DNA of 64,000 nt. Source: Cellulomonas sp. APG4. Its GTDB lineage: Bacteria > Actinomycetota > Actinomycetes > Actinomycetales > Cellulomonadaceae. The stretch spans positions 380,522-444,521 of the forward strand of contig NZ_JAACYI010000001.1 in assembly GCF_009996735.1 (NCBI RefSeq), read 5' to 3'. The position numbers were made by a program, and so were the translations under genes. Below the pieces are notes generated by a model, which was not told the DNA's origin, did not search any database, and saw nothing but the letters and a program-made list of their open reading frames with translations. Positions 32,655 to 41,147 of this stretch are shown in pieces; positions within the stretch are counted from its first letter, which is position 1; each line of letters begins with the position of its first letter.

Positions 32655-34108
32655 GCCACTCCGCTCGTCACGCGGGAACGCCCGCTCTCGGCACCCACAG
32701 GGGCGAGATCGCCGACGGTCTCGGGCACGGCGACCGGCGCGACAGCCGGCGCGGTGAGCTCGGCGACGTCGAGCAGCTCGTCGGCCGACGGCACGACGAC
32801 GGCGGGGGTGTGCGCGCCGTCGCCGGCAGGAGCGTCGTCGGGCGCGGGCCCGACGACGGCGACCGCGGACGCACGTTCGCCCGTCGGGCGCACCTGACCG
32901 GCGAGCAGGGTCATGACGACCATGCCCACGCCGATCAGCAGCAGGGCGTGGCGCACACCCATCGCCTCGGCCGCGAGACCCAGGAGCGGCGGGGCGGCGA
33001 TCGAGGACACCGACGCGAACGCCGAGACGACCGCGACGCGCCCGGCGGCGCGCAGCGGGTCCTCCGACACCGCGACCATGCCGATCGGCACCGCGAGCCC
33101 GGCGCCGAGACCCCAGCCGACGACGCCCAGCACCGCGAGCGGCAGCGACGGCGCGAGGCCGAACAGCAGCAGCCCCACGAGCGAGACCACGCCCGAGGTG
33201 CCGAGCACCGGCACCGGGCCGAACCTGTCGATGAGCCGCGTGCCGAGCACGCGCGACGCCGTCATCGAGGCGACGAAGACGCCGAAGCAGACGGCGGCCA
33301 CGGCCTCCGTCTGCGCGAAGCCGTCGACCACGCCGATCGCGAGCCAGCTGTTGGCCGAGCCCTCCGAGAGCGCGGCCGTCATGACGACGACGCCGACGAG
33401 CAGCGTGCGGCGCTCGCGCCAGGCCCCGAGCGAGGTGCGCATCCGGGCGCCACGCCGCCGCGGCCCGGCGTCGTCGGTCCGCGCAGCGGCGACCGGCACG
33501 TCGACGGGCAGGACCGCGCCCGGGACGGCCCGGAACCGCCAGACGAGGGTGAGCAGGCTGATCGCCGTGAAGTGCACGAGGAGCGGCACGTCGGCCCAGG
33601 CGGCAAGCGCCCCGAGGCCCGAACCCGCCACGGAACCGATCGAGAACGCCGCGTGGAACTGGGGCACCACGGTGCGGCGCATGCGGCGCTCGATCACCGC
33701 GGTCTCGACGTTCATCGGGACGTTGCCGAGGGCGAAGGAGGCGCTCATGCCGGCGACGCCGAGCACCAGGACACCGACCGACCCGAGCGTCGGCCCGAGC
33801 CCGAGCAGCACGTTCGCGGCCGAGAACAGCACGGCAGCGGCGAGGAGCACGCGGCGGCTGCCGAAGCGCTCGACGAGCTGCCCCGCGACGAGCACCGTGA
33901 GCAGCGAGCCCACGGCACCCACGAGCAGCACCGTGCCGAGCGCACCCGTCGACAGGTCGAGGGCGTCCCGCACCGAGGGGAGGCGCGAGAGCCAGCTCGC
34001 CACGGTCACCCCCAGGAGCCCGTAGAGGCCGAGGAGCAGACGACGCGCGCGCAGCACCTCGGGGGCGGGGACGAACCCGGCGGCGCGCGCGGGGCGGATG
34101 GCAGGCAT
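32651..34108 (-). CDS. MFS transporter (first of the paralogous pair)
   Basis: 485 residues with about 12 membrane helices and a hydrophilic Ala/Pro/Val-rich C-terminal tail of about 75 residues. The motif VASWLSRLPSVRDALDLSTG parallels the matching segment of the downstream MFS protein, so the two are paralogues from a tandem duplication. ATG at 34108 gives a family-like N-terminus. The two overlapping genes could act as a heteromeric pair or as separate transporters. Control by the divergent LacI regulator is likely. Confidence 0.85.
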   Translation of the reverse strand: MPAIRPARAAGFVPAPEVLRARRLLLGLYGLLGVTVASWLSRLPSVRDALDLSTGALGTVLLVGAVGSLLTVLVAGQLVERFGSRRVLLAAAVLFSAANVLLGLGPTLGSVGVLVLGVAGMSASFALGNVPMNVETAVIERRMRRTVVPQFHAAFSIGSVAGSGLGALAAWADVPLLVHFTAISLLTLVWRFRAVPGAVLPVDVPVAAARTDDAGPRRRGARMRTSLGAWRERRTLLVGVVVMTAALSEGSANSWLAIGVVDGFAQTEAVAAVCFGVFVASMTASRVLGTRLIDRFGPVPVLGTSGVVSLVGLLLFGLAPSLPLAVLGVVGWGLGAGLAVPIGMVAVSEDPLRAAGRVAVVSAFASVSSIAAPPLLGLAAEAMGVRHALLLIGVGMVVMTLLAGQVRPTGERASAVAVVGPAPDDAPAGDGAHTPAVVVPSADELLDVAELTAPAVAPVAVPETVGDLAPVGAESGRSRVTSGVA

Positions 34109-34258
34109 GACGACCGTTCTCAGGAGCAGGGCGGCCCGGCCGGAGGGACGGCGGGCCCGGGGGTGGGGCACGTCGTCGGGCCGGGTCGCTCGACGGCGAC
34201 CGTGACACCCGCGCCGCGTCCGGGGCGCGCCGACGGGCTCGCGGGCCGGTCGGGCGCT

Positions 34259-34272
34259 TCGAAACGATTCGA
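34259..34272. promoter_or_regulatory. Candidate LacI-family operator
   Basis: TCGAAACGATTCGA, matching its reverse complement at 12 of 14 positions, with the central CG typical of LacI-family sites. It lies in the 233-bp region between the divergent MFS and lacI-type genes. A -10-like TAGGCT for the regulator gene lies at 34296-34301. Confidence 0.6.
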
Positions 34273-34341
34273 GGGTGGTCCCACCAGTGTGCCGATAGGC
34301 TGACGCACCGTCAAACACGATTCTCCGAGCGGGCAGGTGAC

Positions 34342-35415
34342 ATGGGACACAGCGGGCAGAGCCGGCCCACCCTGGCCGACGTGGCCGGCGCGGCCGGGGT
34401 GTCCGTCTCGACCGCGTCGCTCGCATTCTCGGGCGCCGGGCCGATCGCCGAGGAGACCCGCGCCAAGGTCCACGCCGCGGCCGCGACCCTCGGGTACTCG
34501 GGCCCCAACCCCCTCGGCCGCTCGCTGCGCAGCGGACGCTCCGGGATCGTCGCCGTCGTGATCGGCGACCAGCTCCGACGCAGCTTCCGGGACCCGGTGT
34601 CCGTCCAGGTGCTCGACGGCCTCGTCAGCACGCTCGGCCAGATGGGCCTCGGCGTGCTGCTCGTCCCGGGCATGCCGTCACCCGACGGTTCCGTGACCGT
34701 GGACCCGCTGCTCGAGAGCGCGCCGATGGACGTGGCGATCCTGATCTGGGGGGCCCGCGAGAGCGACCCCGCGCTCAGCGCCCTGCAACGGCGCGGGGTG
34801 CCCGTGGTCATCGGCGAGGGACCGCAGCTGCCCGGGGTGCCCGTGGTGGGGATCGAGGACCGCCGCGGCTCGGCCGAGCTCGTCCGCTACCTCGTGTCGC
34901 TCGGTCACTCCCGCCTCGCGTGCGTCACGCTGCCCTTCGGCGGCGAGCGCCGCAACGCCGTCGTCGACGCGGCACGGATGCGAGAGCTCGACTGGACGCC
35001 CACGCGCAACCGCCTCGAAGGCTTCGCCGACGCCGGGGTGGAGCCCGTCGTGACCGTCGAGGCCGCGGCGTCCCTCGTCGAGGAGGGGAAGGCGGCCGGG
35101 CGCCTGCTGCTCGACGTCGACGAGCCCCCGACGGCCGTGGTCGCGCAGTCCGACCTCCTCGCGGCCGGCGTGCTGCTCGCCGCGCGCGAGCTCGGCCTCC
35201 GTGTGCCCGAGGACGTCTCGGTCGCGGGCTTCGACGGCCTCGACCTGCCGTGGCTCGCGCCCGACGTCCTCACCACGGTGGCCCAACCCCTCGCGGCCAA
35301 GGGCCAGGCCCTCGGCGAGGCCGTCGGTCGTCTGCTCGCGGGCGAGGAGCTCGAGCCGCGGATGCTCGCGGTTGAGCTGCGGCCAGGGACCACGACGGGC
35401 CCGCCCCGCGCCTGA
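34342..35415 (+). CDS. LacI-family transcriptional regulator
   Basis: 357 residues. N-terminal helix-turn-helix and hinge (TLADVAGAAGVSVSTASLAF, RAKVHAAAATLGYSGPNPLG), then a periplasmic-binding-like effector domain (GIVAVVIGD, VGIEDRRGSAELVRYLVSLG, PPTAVVAQSDLLAAGVLLAA, VAGFDGLDLPWLAPDVLTTV). ATG at 34342 is preceded by GCAGG. Divergent from the MFS pair, which it most likely represses through the site at 34259-34272. Confidence 0.94.
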   Translation: MGHSGQSRPTLADVAGAAGVSVSTASLAFSGAGPIAEETRAKVHAAAATLGYSGPNPLGRSLRSGRSGIVAVVIGDQLRRSFRDPVSVQVLDGLVSTLGQMGLGVLLVPGMPSPDGSVTVDPLLESAPMDVAILIWGARESDPALSALQRRGVPVVIGEGPQLPGVPVVGIEDRRGSAELVRYLVSLGHSRLACVTLPFGGERRNAVVDAARMRELDWTPTRNRLEGFADAGVEPVVTVEAAASLVEEGKAAGRLLLDVDEPPTAVVAQSDLLAAGVLLAARELGLRVPEDVSVAGFDGLDLPWLAPDVLTTVAQPLAAKGQALGEAVGRLLAGEELEPRMLAVELRPGTTTGPPRA

Positions 35416-35443
35416 CACCCGGCAGGAGCCCGGCAGGATCGCC

Positions 35444-35866
35444 CTAGAGCCGGACGACCGCCTGGGCACGGCCGAGCACGCGCGCGCCCTCGTGCGTGAC
35501 GGTCAGGTCGACCCGGACGGTGCGCGCCTCGGTGTCGATCACGCCCACCGTGGCGGTCAGCAGGAGCTCGGCGGAGCCCGGGTCCGGGACGGGCACGGGA
35601 CGCGTGAAGCGGACCCCGTAGTCGACGACCGCGCCCGGGTCACCGGCCCAGGCAGTCACGACGTCGACCGCGAGACCCATGGTGAGCATGCCGTGCGCGA
35701 TCACGCCCGGGAGGCCGACCTCCCTCGCGAACCGCTCGTTCCAGTGGATCGGGTTGAGGTCGCCGCTCGCACCGGCGTAGCGAACAAGATCCTGACGGGT
35801 CACCTGCACGGTGCGCGACGCGACCTCGGCGCCGACCTCGAGCGCCGCGAGGTCCGGGCGGCTCAT
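35444..35866 (-). CDS. MaoC-family (R)-hydratase, HadB-like
   Basis: 140-residue single hot-dog protein. The hydratase-2 motif is intact: Asp36 and His41 in GDLNPIHWNERF, followed by GVIAHGMLTMGL. Together with the preceding gene it would form a heterodimer in which this subunit carries the active site, as in mycobacterial HadAB; the order rpmG-hadA-hadB is conserved there. Without mycolate synthesis the substrate is probably an enoyl thioester of ordinary fatty-acid metabolism. ATGA overlap with the HadA-like gene. Confidence 0.88.
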   Translation of the reverse strand: MSRPDLAALEVGAEVASRTVQVTRQDLVRYAGASGDLNPIHWNERFAREVGLPGVIAHGMLTMGLAVDVVTAWAGDPGAVVDYGVRFTRPVPVPDPGSAELLLTATVGVIDTEARTVRVDLTVTHEGARVLGRAQAVVRL

Positions 35867-36315
35867 GAGCTCGCCTCCCCGCGGACGGCGAGCGTCGAGA
35901 CGACCGTCGCGACGGGCGCGCCGTCGGCGTCGGCGATCTCGCAGCGCGTCGTCACCATGGCGAGGCCCGCGCGCTCGACCACCTGGTCCACGTGCAGCTC
36001 GGTGACCAGCTCGTCACCGGCCACCACGGGCCGGTGGTGCGTGAAGCGCTCGTCGGCGTGGACCACGCGGCTGAAGTCGATCCCCGCCTCCGGGTCCTCG
36101 ATCAGCTGTGCCTCGGCGCGCTGGGCGACCACCACCGCGAACGTGGGCGGAGCCACGACGTCGGCGTAGCCCAGCGCGCGCGCGGCCTCCGGGTCGCGGT
36201 GGGCCGGGTGCGTCGCCTGCACGGCGCGAGCGAAGTCGCGCACGTGCTCCCGCCCGACGGCGTAGGGCGCCGTGGCGGGATAGGTGCGTCCGGCGTACGA
36301 GGGGTTCAGGCCCAT
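35863..36315 (-). CDS. MaoC N-terminal-domain dehydratase, HadA-like
   Basis: 150-residue hot-dog protein (UPF0336/FAS1_DH type) starting MGLNPSYAGRTYPATAPYAV. It lacks the Asp-His hydratase motif, as expected for the substrate-binding subunit of a HadA-HadB pair. Downstream of rpmG and overlapping the HadB-like gene by ATGA, matching the conserved rpmG-hadA-hadB synteny of actinobacteria. Confidence 0.88.
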   Translation of the reverse strand: MGLNPSYAGRTYPATAPYAVGREHVRDFARAVQATHPAHRDPEAARALGYADVVAPPTFAVVVAQRAEAQLIEDPEAGIDFSRVVHADERFTHHRPVVAGDELVTELHVDQVVERAGLAMVTTRCEIADADGAPVATVVSTLAVRGEASS

Positions 36316-36353
36316 CGTTCGTCAGGGGCGCGCGTCGACCGTGGGGTCGACGG

Positions 36354-36524
36354 TCAGCGGGTCTCGCGGTGCAGCGTGTGGCGGCCGTCGCGCGGGCAGA
36401 ACTTCTTCATCTCGAGACGATCCGGGTCGTTGCGCCGGTTCTTCTTCGTGATGTAGTTCCGCTCCTTGCACTCGACGCACGCGAGCGTGATCTTCGGACG
36501 GACGTCCTGACTCTTGCTGGCCAC
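36354..36524 (-). CDS. rpmG: 50S ribosomal protein L33
   Basis: 56 residues ([20 protein letters not shown] to HTLHRETR). I chose GTG at 36524, with AGGA four to five bases upstream; a GTG four codons earlier is possible. The first zinc-ribbon pair CVEC is present, but the second reads CPRD instead of CPRC, so one of the four zinc ligands is missing. This may be a family variant in this lineage or loss of tight zinc binding. First gene of the rpmG-hadA-hadB group. Confidence 0.95.
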   Translation of the reverse strand: MASKSQDVRPKITLACVECKERNYITKKNRRNDPDRLEMKKFCPRDGRHTLHRETR

Positions 36525-36607
36525 GGTTCCTGCCACCTCTCACGCCGCTGGCGGCGCATGTCCTCGTCGTGTGCACGCGACCGGGCCCGGCCGTCGCGCG
36601 TCGTCAT

Positions 36608-36684
36608 TGGTAGCGAGGGCGGGACTCGAACCCGCGACACCACGATTATGAGTCGTGTGCTCTAACCACCTGAGCTACCCCGCC
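36608..36684 (-). tRNA. tRNA-Met (anticodon CAT)
   Basis: 77 nt including an encoded CCA. Acceptor GGCGGGG pairs with CCTCGCT using two G-U pairs; anticodon loop CTCATAA; T-loop TTCGAGT. It resembles elongator tRNA-Met of actinobacteria; a lysidine-modified tRNA-Ile2 also has CAT but is less likely. Confidence 0.93.
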
Positions 36685-36743
36685 ACAACTGATGCCCGGC
36701 GGTCGCGACGCGGACGTCACGACCGGTGTCCAGGCACCAACAG

Positions 36744-36816
36744 AGCCCCGAAAGGGAATCGAACCCTTGACCTTCTCCTTACCATGGAGACGCTCTGCCG
36801 ACTGAGCTATCGGGGC
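36744..36816 (-). tRNA. tRNA-Thr (anticodon GGT)
   Basis: 73 nt, acceptor GCCCCGA/TCGGGGC, anticodon stem TCTCC/GGAGA with loop ATGGTAA, T-loop TTCGATT. CCA is not encoded. Same strand as tRNA-Met, 59 nt upstream of it. Confidence 0.96.
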
Positions 36817-36945
36817 AGCGCGAGCAAGGCTACACGCGCCACTGGCCGTCCGCGAAATCGTCCCGGGGCCGGTGGGCACTCCCGCACGATGCGCCCCGGA
36901 CGACGGAGCGCCCCGCTCCGGCGGGGCCGGCGCGAGGCGCTCACG

Positions 36946-37030
36946 TGGTGGCAGGTGAGGGATTCGAACCCCCGTAGCATGACGCGGCTGATTTACAGTC
37001 AGCTCCCTTTGGCCGCTCGGGCAACCTGCC
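36946..37030 (-). tRNA. tRNA-Tyr (anticodon GTA)
   Basis: 85 nt including encoded CCA, with the long variable arm of class II tRNAs. Acceptor GGCAGGT/ACCTGCC, anticodon loop CTGTAAA. The spacer to tRNA-Thr (36817-36945) contains small GC hairpins (36906-36926) and no gene. Confidence 0.95.
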
Positions 37031-37152
37031 AGGGTCCCGACCGGGTGACCGCCGAGGGCGGCGCGACCCGGACCAGGTGCGGATGGAAGGATAGCAAGTC
37101 TGCGGGCCCTTCCCGCACACGCGCACGGATCCGCCCGACCCAGGAGGAGCAC

Positions 37153-37644
37153 ATGGCCTCGGAGTCCTCGTTCGACGTCGTCAGCAAGGTCGACCGCCAG
37201 GAGGTCGACAACGCCCTCAACCAGGCGGCGAAGGAGGTCGCCCAGCGGTACGACTTCAAGAACGTCGGCGCCTCGATCGCGTGGAGCGGCGAGTCGATCG
37301 TGATGACCGCGAACTCGGAGGAACGGGTCAAGGCGGTGCTCGACGTGTTCCAGACCAAGCTCATCCGCCGCGGGATCTCGCTCAAGGCGATCGACACGGG
37401 CGACCCCGTGGCCTCGGGCAAGGAGTACCGCCTGGTCGCGACGATCAAGGAGGGCCTGAGCAGCGAGGACGCCAAGAAGATCGGCAAGATCGTGCGCGAC
37501 GAGGGCCCCAAGGGAGTCAAGACGCAGATCACCGGGGACGAGCTGCGCGTCTCGGCCAAGAGCCGCGACGACCTCCAGTCCGTCATCGCGCTGCTCAAGG
37601 GCGCCGACCTCGACGTCGCGCTCCAGTTCGTCAACTACCGCTGA
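37153..37644 (+). CDS. yajQ: YajQ-family nucleotide-binding protein
   Basis: 163 residues, start [20 protein letters not shown] with GGAGGAG upstream. Two ferredoxin-like folds are expected; [13 protein letters not shown] and [17 protein letters not shown] are family signatures. Members bind cyclic di-GMP or RNA in other bacteria. Stands alone between the divergent tRNA genes and the convergent htpX gene (16-bp gap). Confidence 0.96.
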   Translation: MASESSFDVVSKVDRQEVDNALNQAAKEVAQRYDFKNVGASIAWSGESIVMTANSEERVKAVLDVFQTKLIRRGISLKAIDTGDPVASGKEYRLVATIKEGLSSEDAKKIGKIVRDEGPKGVKTQITGDELRVSAKSRDDLQSVIALLKGADLDVALQFVNYR

Positions 37645-37660
37645 CGGACGTCGTCGGGCC

Positions 37661-38575
37661 TCAGAGGAACGGGCGGAAGCCGTCCGGGCCCCGCAGGTCG
37701 CCCGGGCGCTGCGCGGGGCCGCCGTGACCTGCCATGGCCTCGAGGCGCTTGATCCGCTCCGCCATCGGCGGGTGCGTCGCGAACAGCTTCGCCATGCCGC
37801 TGCCCTTGAACGGGTTGGCGATCATCAGGTGCGAGACGTCGACGAGGTCACGGTTCGCGGGCAACGGGGCGCGGGACGTGCCCTTCTCGAGCTTGGCGAG
37901 CGCGGACGCGAGCGCCATCGGGTCGCCCGTGAGCCGCGCACCGTCCTCGTCGGCGTCGTACTCGCGCGTGCGGCTGATCGCGAGCTGGATGAGCATCGCG
38001 GCGACCGGGGCGAGGAACGCCATCGCGAGCATCGCGAGCGGGTTGCCGCCGCGGTCCCGCCCACCCCCGAAGAACATGAGGAACTGCGCGACCGACGTGA
38101 TCACGCCCGCCACCGCGGCGGCGATGGACGACGTCAGGATGTCCCGGTTGTAGACGTGCATCAGCTCGTGGCCGAGGACGCCGCGCAGCTCGCGCTCGTC
38201 GAGGATCCGCAGGATCCCCTCGGTGCAGCACACGGCGGCGTTCTTGGGGTTGCGCCCGGTCGCGAACGCGTTCGGGGCCGCCGTGGGCGAGATGTACAGC
38301 CGCGGCATGGGCTGGCGGGCCGCGGTCGAGAGCTCACGCACGATGCGGTACATCTCGGGTGCCTCGAGCTCGCTCACCGGGTAGGCGCGCATCGCCTTGA
38401 TGGCGATCTTGTCCGAGTTCCAGTAGCTGTACGCGGTCATGAGCAGGCCCACGGCGGCGAACACGAAGATGTACGAGCCGCCGTCGATCAGTGCGCCCAT
38501 GCCGAGCAGCACGGCCCAGAGCACACCGAAGAGCGCCGCCGTCTTGAGCCCGTTGAAGTGCCGCCGACCACTCAC
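37661..38575 (-). CDS. htpX: Membrane zinc metalloprotease HtpX
   Basis: 304 residues, peptidase M48. HELMH motif at His136-His140 and the third ligand Glu in [11 protein letters not shown]. Membrane segments at about 12-30, 33-52, 150-172 and 180-200. GTG at 38575 gives the family N-terminus [14 protein letters not shown]. Acts in quality control of inner-membrane proteins. It is followed convergently by yajQ; upstream lies fprA on the same strand. Confidence 0.95.
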   Translation of the reverse strand: MSGRRHFNGLKTAALFGVLWAVLLGMGALIDGGSYIFVFAAVGLLMTAYSYWNSDKIAIKAMRAYPVSELEAPEMYRIVRELSTAARQPMPRLYISPTAAPNAFATGRNPKNAAVCCTEGILRILDERELRGVLGHELMHVYNRDILTSSIAAAVAGVITSVAQFLMFFGGGRDRGGNPLAMLAMAFLAPVAAMLIQLAISRTREYDADEDGARLTGDPMALASALAKLEKGTSRAPLPANRDLVDVSHLMIANPFKGSGMAKLFATHPPMAERIKRLEAMAGHGGPAQRPGDLRGPDGFRPFL

Positions 38576-38633
38576 GTGTGTGCCTCCTTGACGAGTGTCA
38601 TCCGGAGAACGCCGACGGGGCGCGGCGCGTTCC

Positions 38634-39992
38634 CTACCGTCGCTCTCCACGCATGACGGCCAGCATGTCCTCGCGCGGCACGACCTTGACACGCTCACGA
38701 CCGTGCGGCTGGCCCAGGGTCTGCTCGTAGGCGTCGAGGAGCATCCAGCCGGTCCACTCGACGTGGTCCACACCGCGCTCGCGAAGGTACGCCGTGACGG
38801 CCTCGGGGTCGCGCTCGGGCGCCCGCTCGAGCTCCCCCGAGTCGGCGACCAGGTGGCGCACGGTCTCGGTCGCGTCCGACTTGGTGTGGCCGATGAGCCC
38901 CACCGGCCCGCGCTTGATCCAGCCCGTCGTGTAGACGCCCGGCAGGGGCGCGCCGTCCTCGCCGACCACGCGGCCCTCGCGGTTCGCGATCACGCCGGCG
39001 ACCTCGTCGAACGGGATGCCCGGCAGCGGCGAGCCGAAGTACCCGACCGCGCGGTAGACGGCCTGGGCCGGCCAGTCGTGCATCTGCCCCGTGCCGGCCA
39101 CCGAGCCGTCACCCGTGAGCACCGTGCGCTCGGTGCGCAAGCCCGTCACGCGCTCCTCGCCGAGCACCTCGACGGGGCGGTGCAAGAAGTGGAGGTGGAT
39201 GCGACGGCTCGCGGTGAGCTCCTCGGGCTCCTTGAGGGTCCAGTCCGTGAGCGTCTTGACGACCTGCTTGGTCTGGTTCGAGGAGTGGATCGCGGCCATC
39301 GAGCCCTCGTCGAAGTCGAAGTCCTCGGGGTAGACGATCACGTCGACGTCCCGCACGTGGCCGAGCTCGCGCAGCTCGAGCGGGGAGAACTTGACCTGTG
39401 CGGGGCCGCGGCGCGCGAACACGTGCACGTCGGTCACCGGGCTCTCGAGCAGGCCCCGGTGCACGTTGTCCGGGATCTCGGTGGGCAGCAGGTCCTCGGG
39501 GTGCTTCGCGAGGATGCGGGCCACGTCGAGCGCGACGTTGCCCGCGCCGATCACCGCGATCTCCTTCGCCTCGAGCGGCCACGTGCGCGGCACGTCGGGG
39601 TGACCGTCGTACCAGGAGACGAAGTCGGCGGCACCGTACGAGCCCGGCAGGTCGATGCCCGGGATCGCGAGCGCGGCGTCCTTGATCGCACCAGTCGAGA
39701 AGATGATCGCGTCGTAGAAGCGGCGCAGCTCGGTCAGGTCGAGGTCCGTGCCGTAGTCGACGTTGCTCAGCAGCCGGATGTCACCGCGGTCGAGGATCTT
39801 GTGCAGCGCCACGATGATCTGCTTGATCCGCGGGTGGTCGGGCGCCACGCCGTAGCGCACGAGACCGAAGGGCGCGGGCAGGCGCTCGAACAGGTCGATC
39901 GAGACGTCGACGTCGGACTTGGACAGGATGTCCGCGGCGTAGATGCCGGCGGGACCGGCGCCGACGACGGCGACGCGCAGGGGGGCGCTCAC
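38634..39992 (-). CDS. fprA: Ferredoxin/adrenodoxin-type NADP+ reductase
   Basis: 452 residues. FAD site [17 protein letters not shown] at the N-terminus, the signature [21 protein letters not shown] site [17 protein letters not shown], and the C-terminal FAD contact [18 protein letters not shown]. It transfers electrons between NADPH and ferredoxins, for example for cytochromes P450. I prefer the GTG at 39992 ([10 protein letters not shown]), because the GTG four codons earlier directly abuts GGAAG. No ferredoxin gene is visible next to it. Confidence 0.93.
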   Translation of the reverse strand: MSAPLRVAVVGAGPAGIYAADILSKSDVDVSIDLFERLPAPFGLVRYGVAPDHPRIKQIIVALHKILDRGDIRLLSNVDYGTDLDLTELRRFYDAIIFSTGAIKDAALAIPGIDLPGSYGAADFVSWYDGHPDVPRTWPLEAKEIAVIGAGNVALDVARILAKHPEDLLPTEIPDNVHRGLLESPVTDVHVFARRGPAQVKFSPLELRELGHVRDVDVIVYPEDFDFDEGSMAAIHSSNQTKQVVKTLTDWTLKEPEELTASRRIHLHFLHRPVEVLGEERVTGLRTERTVLTGDGSVAGTGQMHDWPAQAVYRAVGYFGSPLPGIPFDEVAGVIANREGRVVGEDGAPLPGVYTTGWIKRGPVGLIGHTKSDATETVRHLVADSGELERAPERDPEAVTAYLRERGVDHVEWTGWMLLDAYEQTLGQPHGRERVKVVPREDMLAVMRGERR

Positions 39993-40091
39993 AGGGAGGG
40001 GCACCTTCCGTCAGGGGGTGTGGCGCGCAGGCGCGCCGGATGACCGGGTCCCAGTGTAGGTCGGGTGAGGGCACCCTCACCGACGCAGGCG

Positions 40092-40097
40092 TAGGTT
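40092..40097 (+). promoter_or_regulatory. Candidate leaderless -10 element of rarD
   Basis: TAGGTT ends 6 nt before the GTG start at 40104; no Shine-Dalgarno sequence is present. Confidence 0.45.
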
Positions 40098-40103
40098 CAC
40101 CTC

Positions 40104-41147
40104 GTGCACGAGCCCGACGCCGTCGAACCCGCCACCGAGGGGACGCTCCCCGTCCCGCCGCCCGCGCCCACGCCCGCGCCCCTGACCGCCGTCGTGCCGG
40201 GCCTGCCGCGACGAGGTCTCGCGGCAGGCTTCGGCGCCTACCTGCTCTGGGGGTTCCTGCCCCTCTACTTCCCGCTGCTCGAGCCCGCGGGGGCCGTCGA
40301 GATCATCGCCCACCGCGTGGTGTGGTCGCTGGTCTTCTGCGTGCTGCTGCTCGCCGTGACCCGCACGTGGCGCTCGGCCCTTACGGCGGTGCGCGACCGG
40401 CGCACCCTGCTGGGCCTCGCCCTCGCATCCGTGCTCGTCGCGGCCAACTGGCTCACGTTCGTGGTGGGCGTGCTCACGGGCCACACCGTCGACGCGGCGC
40501 TCGGCTACTACATCAACCCACTGGTCACCGTGGCGCTCGCGGTGCTCGTGCTGGGTGAGCGGATGCGACCCGCGCAGTGGGCGGCGCTCGGCGTGGGGAC
40601 GGCGGCCGTCGTGGTCATCTCGGTGGGCGTCGGACGGCTGCCCTGGATCGCACTCGTGCTCGCGGCGACGTTCGGGCTCTACGGACTCGTGAAGAACCGG
40701 GTGGGCCGCCGCGTGCCCGCGCTCGCGAGCCTCGCCGTGGAGACGGCGACCCTGACCCCGTTCGCCCTCGCCTACCTCGGCTGGATCGGGGCGACCGGCG
40801 CGCTCACGTGGGGCCAGCACGGCGGCGGCCACGCCCTCGCGCTCGCGGCCTCGGGCGTCGTCACGGCCGTCCCGCTCCTGCTCTTCGGGTCGGCCGCCCG
40901 GCAGCTCCCGCTCAGCGTCGTCGGACTGCTCCAGTACGTCGCGCCCACGCTCCAGTTCGCGCTGGGCGTGGTGGTGTTCGGTGAGGACATGCCCGCCGCG
41001 CGGTGGTGGGGCTTCGGCCTCGTGTGGGTCGCGCTCGTCGTGCTGACCGTCGACGGTCTTCGCGCCGGCCGGGTCGCGCGGCTCGCCTCGCGCGTGCCTC
41101 AGCCCTCGTCGGGGGACGCGGGCGCAGGCTCGACCGTGAAGCCGTAG
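40104..41147 (+). CDS. rarD: EamA-family transporter RarD
   Basis: 347 residues with about ten membrane helices, DMT superfamily. The RarD signatures AYLLWGFLPLYFPLL, IIAHRVVWSLVF, ALGYYINPLVTVALAVL and LSVVGLLQYVAPTLQFALGV are present. An N-terminal Pro/Ala-rich tail of about 35 residues is unusual in length. GTG at 40104 is probably leaderless. Its 3' end overlaps the end of the convergent FHA/RDD gene by 49 bp. Confidence 0.93.
   Translation: MHEPDAVEPATEGTLPVPPPAPTPAPLTAVVPGLPRRGLAAGFGAYLLWGFLPLYFPLLEPAGAVEIIAHRVVWSLVFCVLLLAVTRTWRSALTAVRDRRTLLGLALASVLVAANWLTFVVGVLTGHTVDAALGYYINPLVTVALAVLVLGERMRPAQWAALGVGTAAVVVISVGVGRLPWIALVLAATFGLYGLVKNRVGRRVPALASLAVETATLTPFALAYLGWIGATGALTWGQHGGGHALALAASGVVTAVPLLLFGSAARQLPLSVVGLLQYVAPTLQFALGVVVFGEDMPAARWWGFGLVWVALVVLTVDGLRAGRVARLASRVPQPSSGDAGAGSTVKP

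Noticed and set aside
32651-34426. Longer N-terminus for the first MFS protein
   Set aside because: The extension is Arg/Pro-rich, runs through the LacI operator region and is not hydrophobic; ATG at 34108 fits the family.
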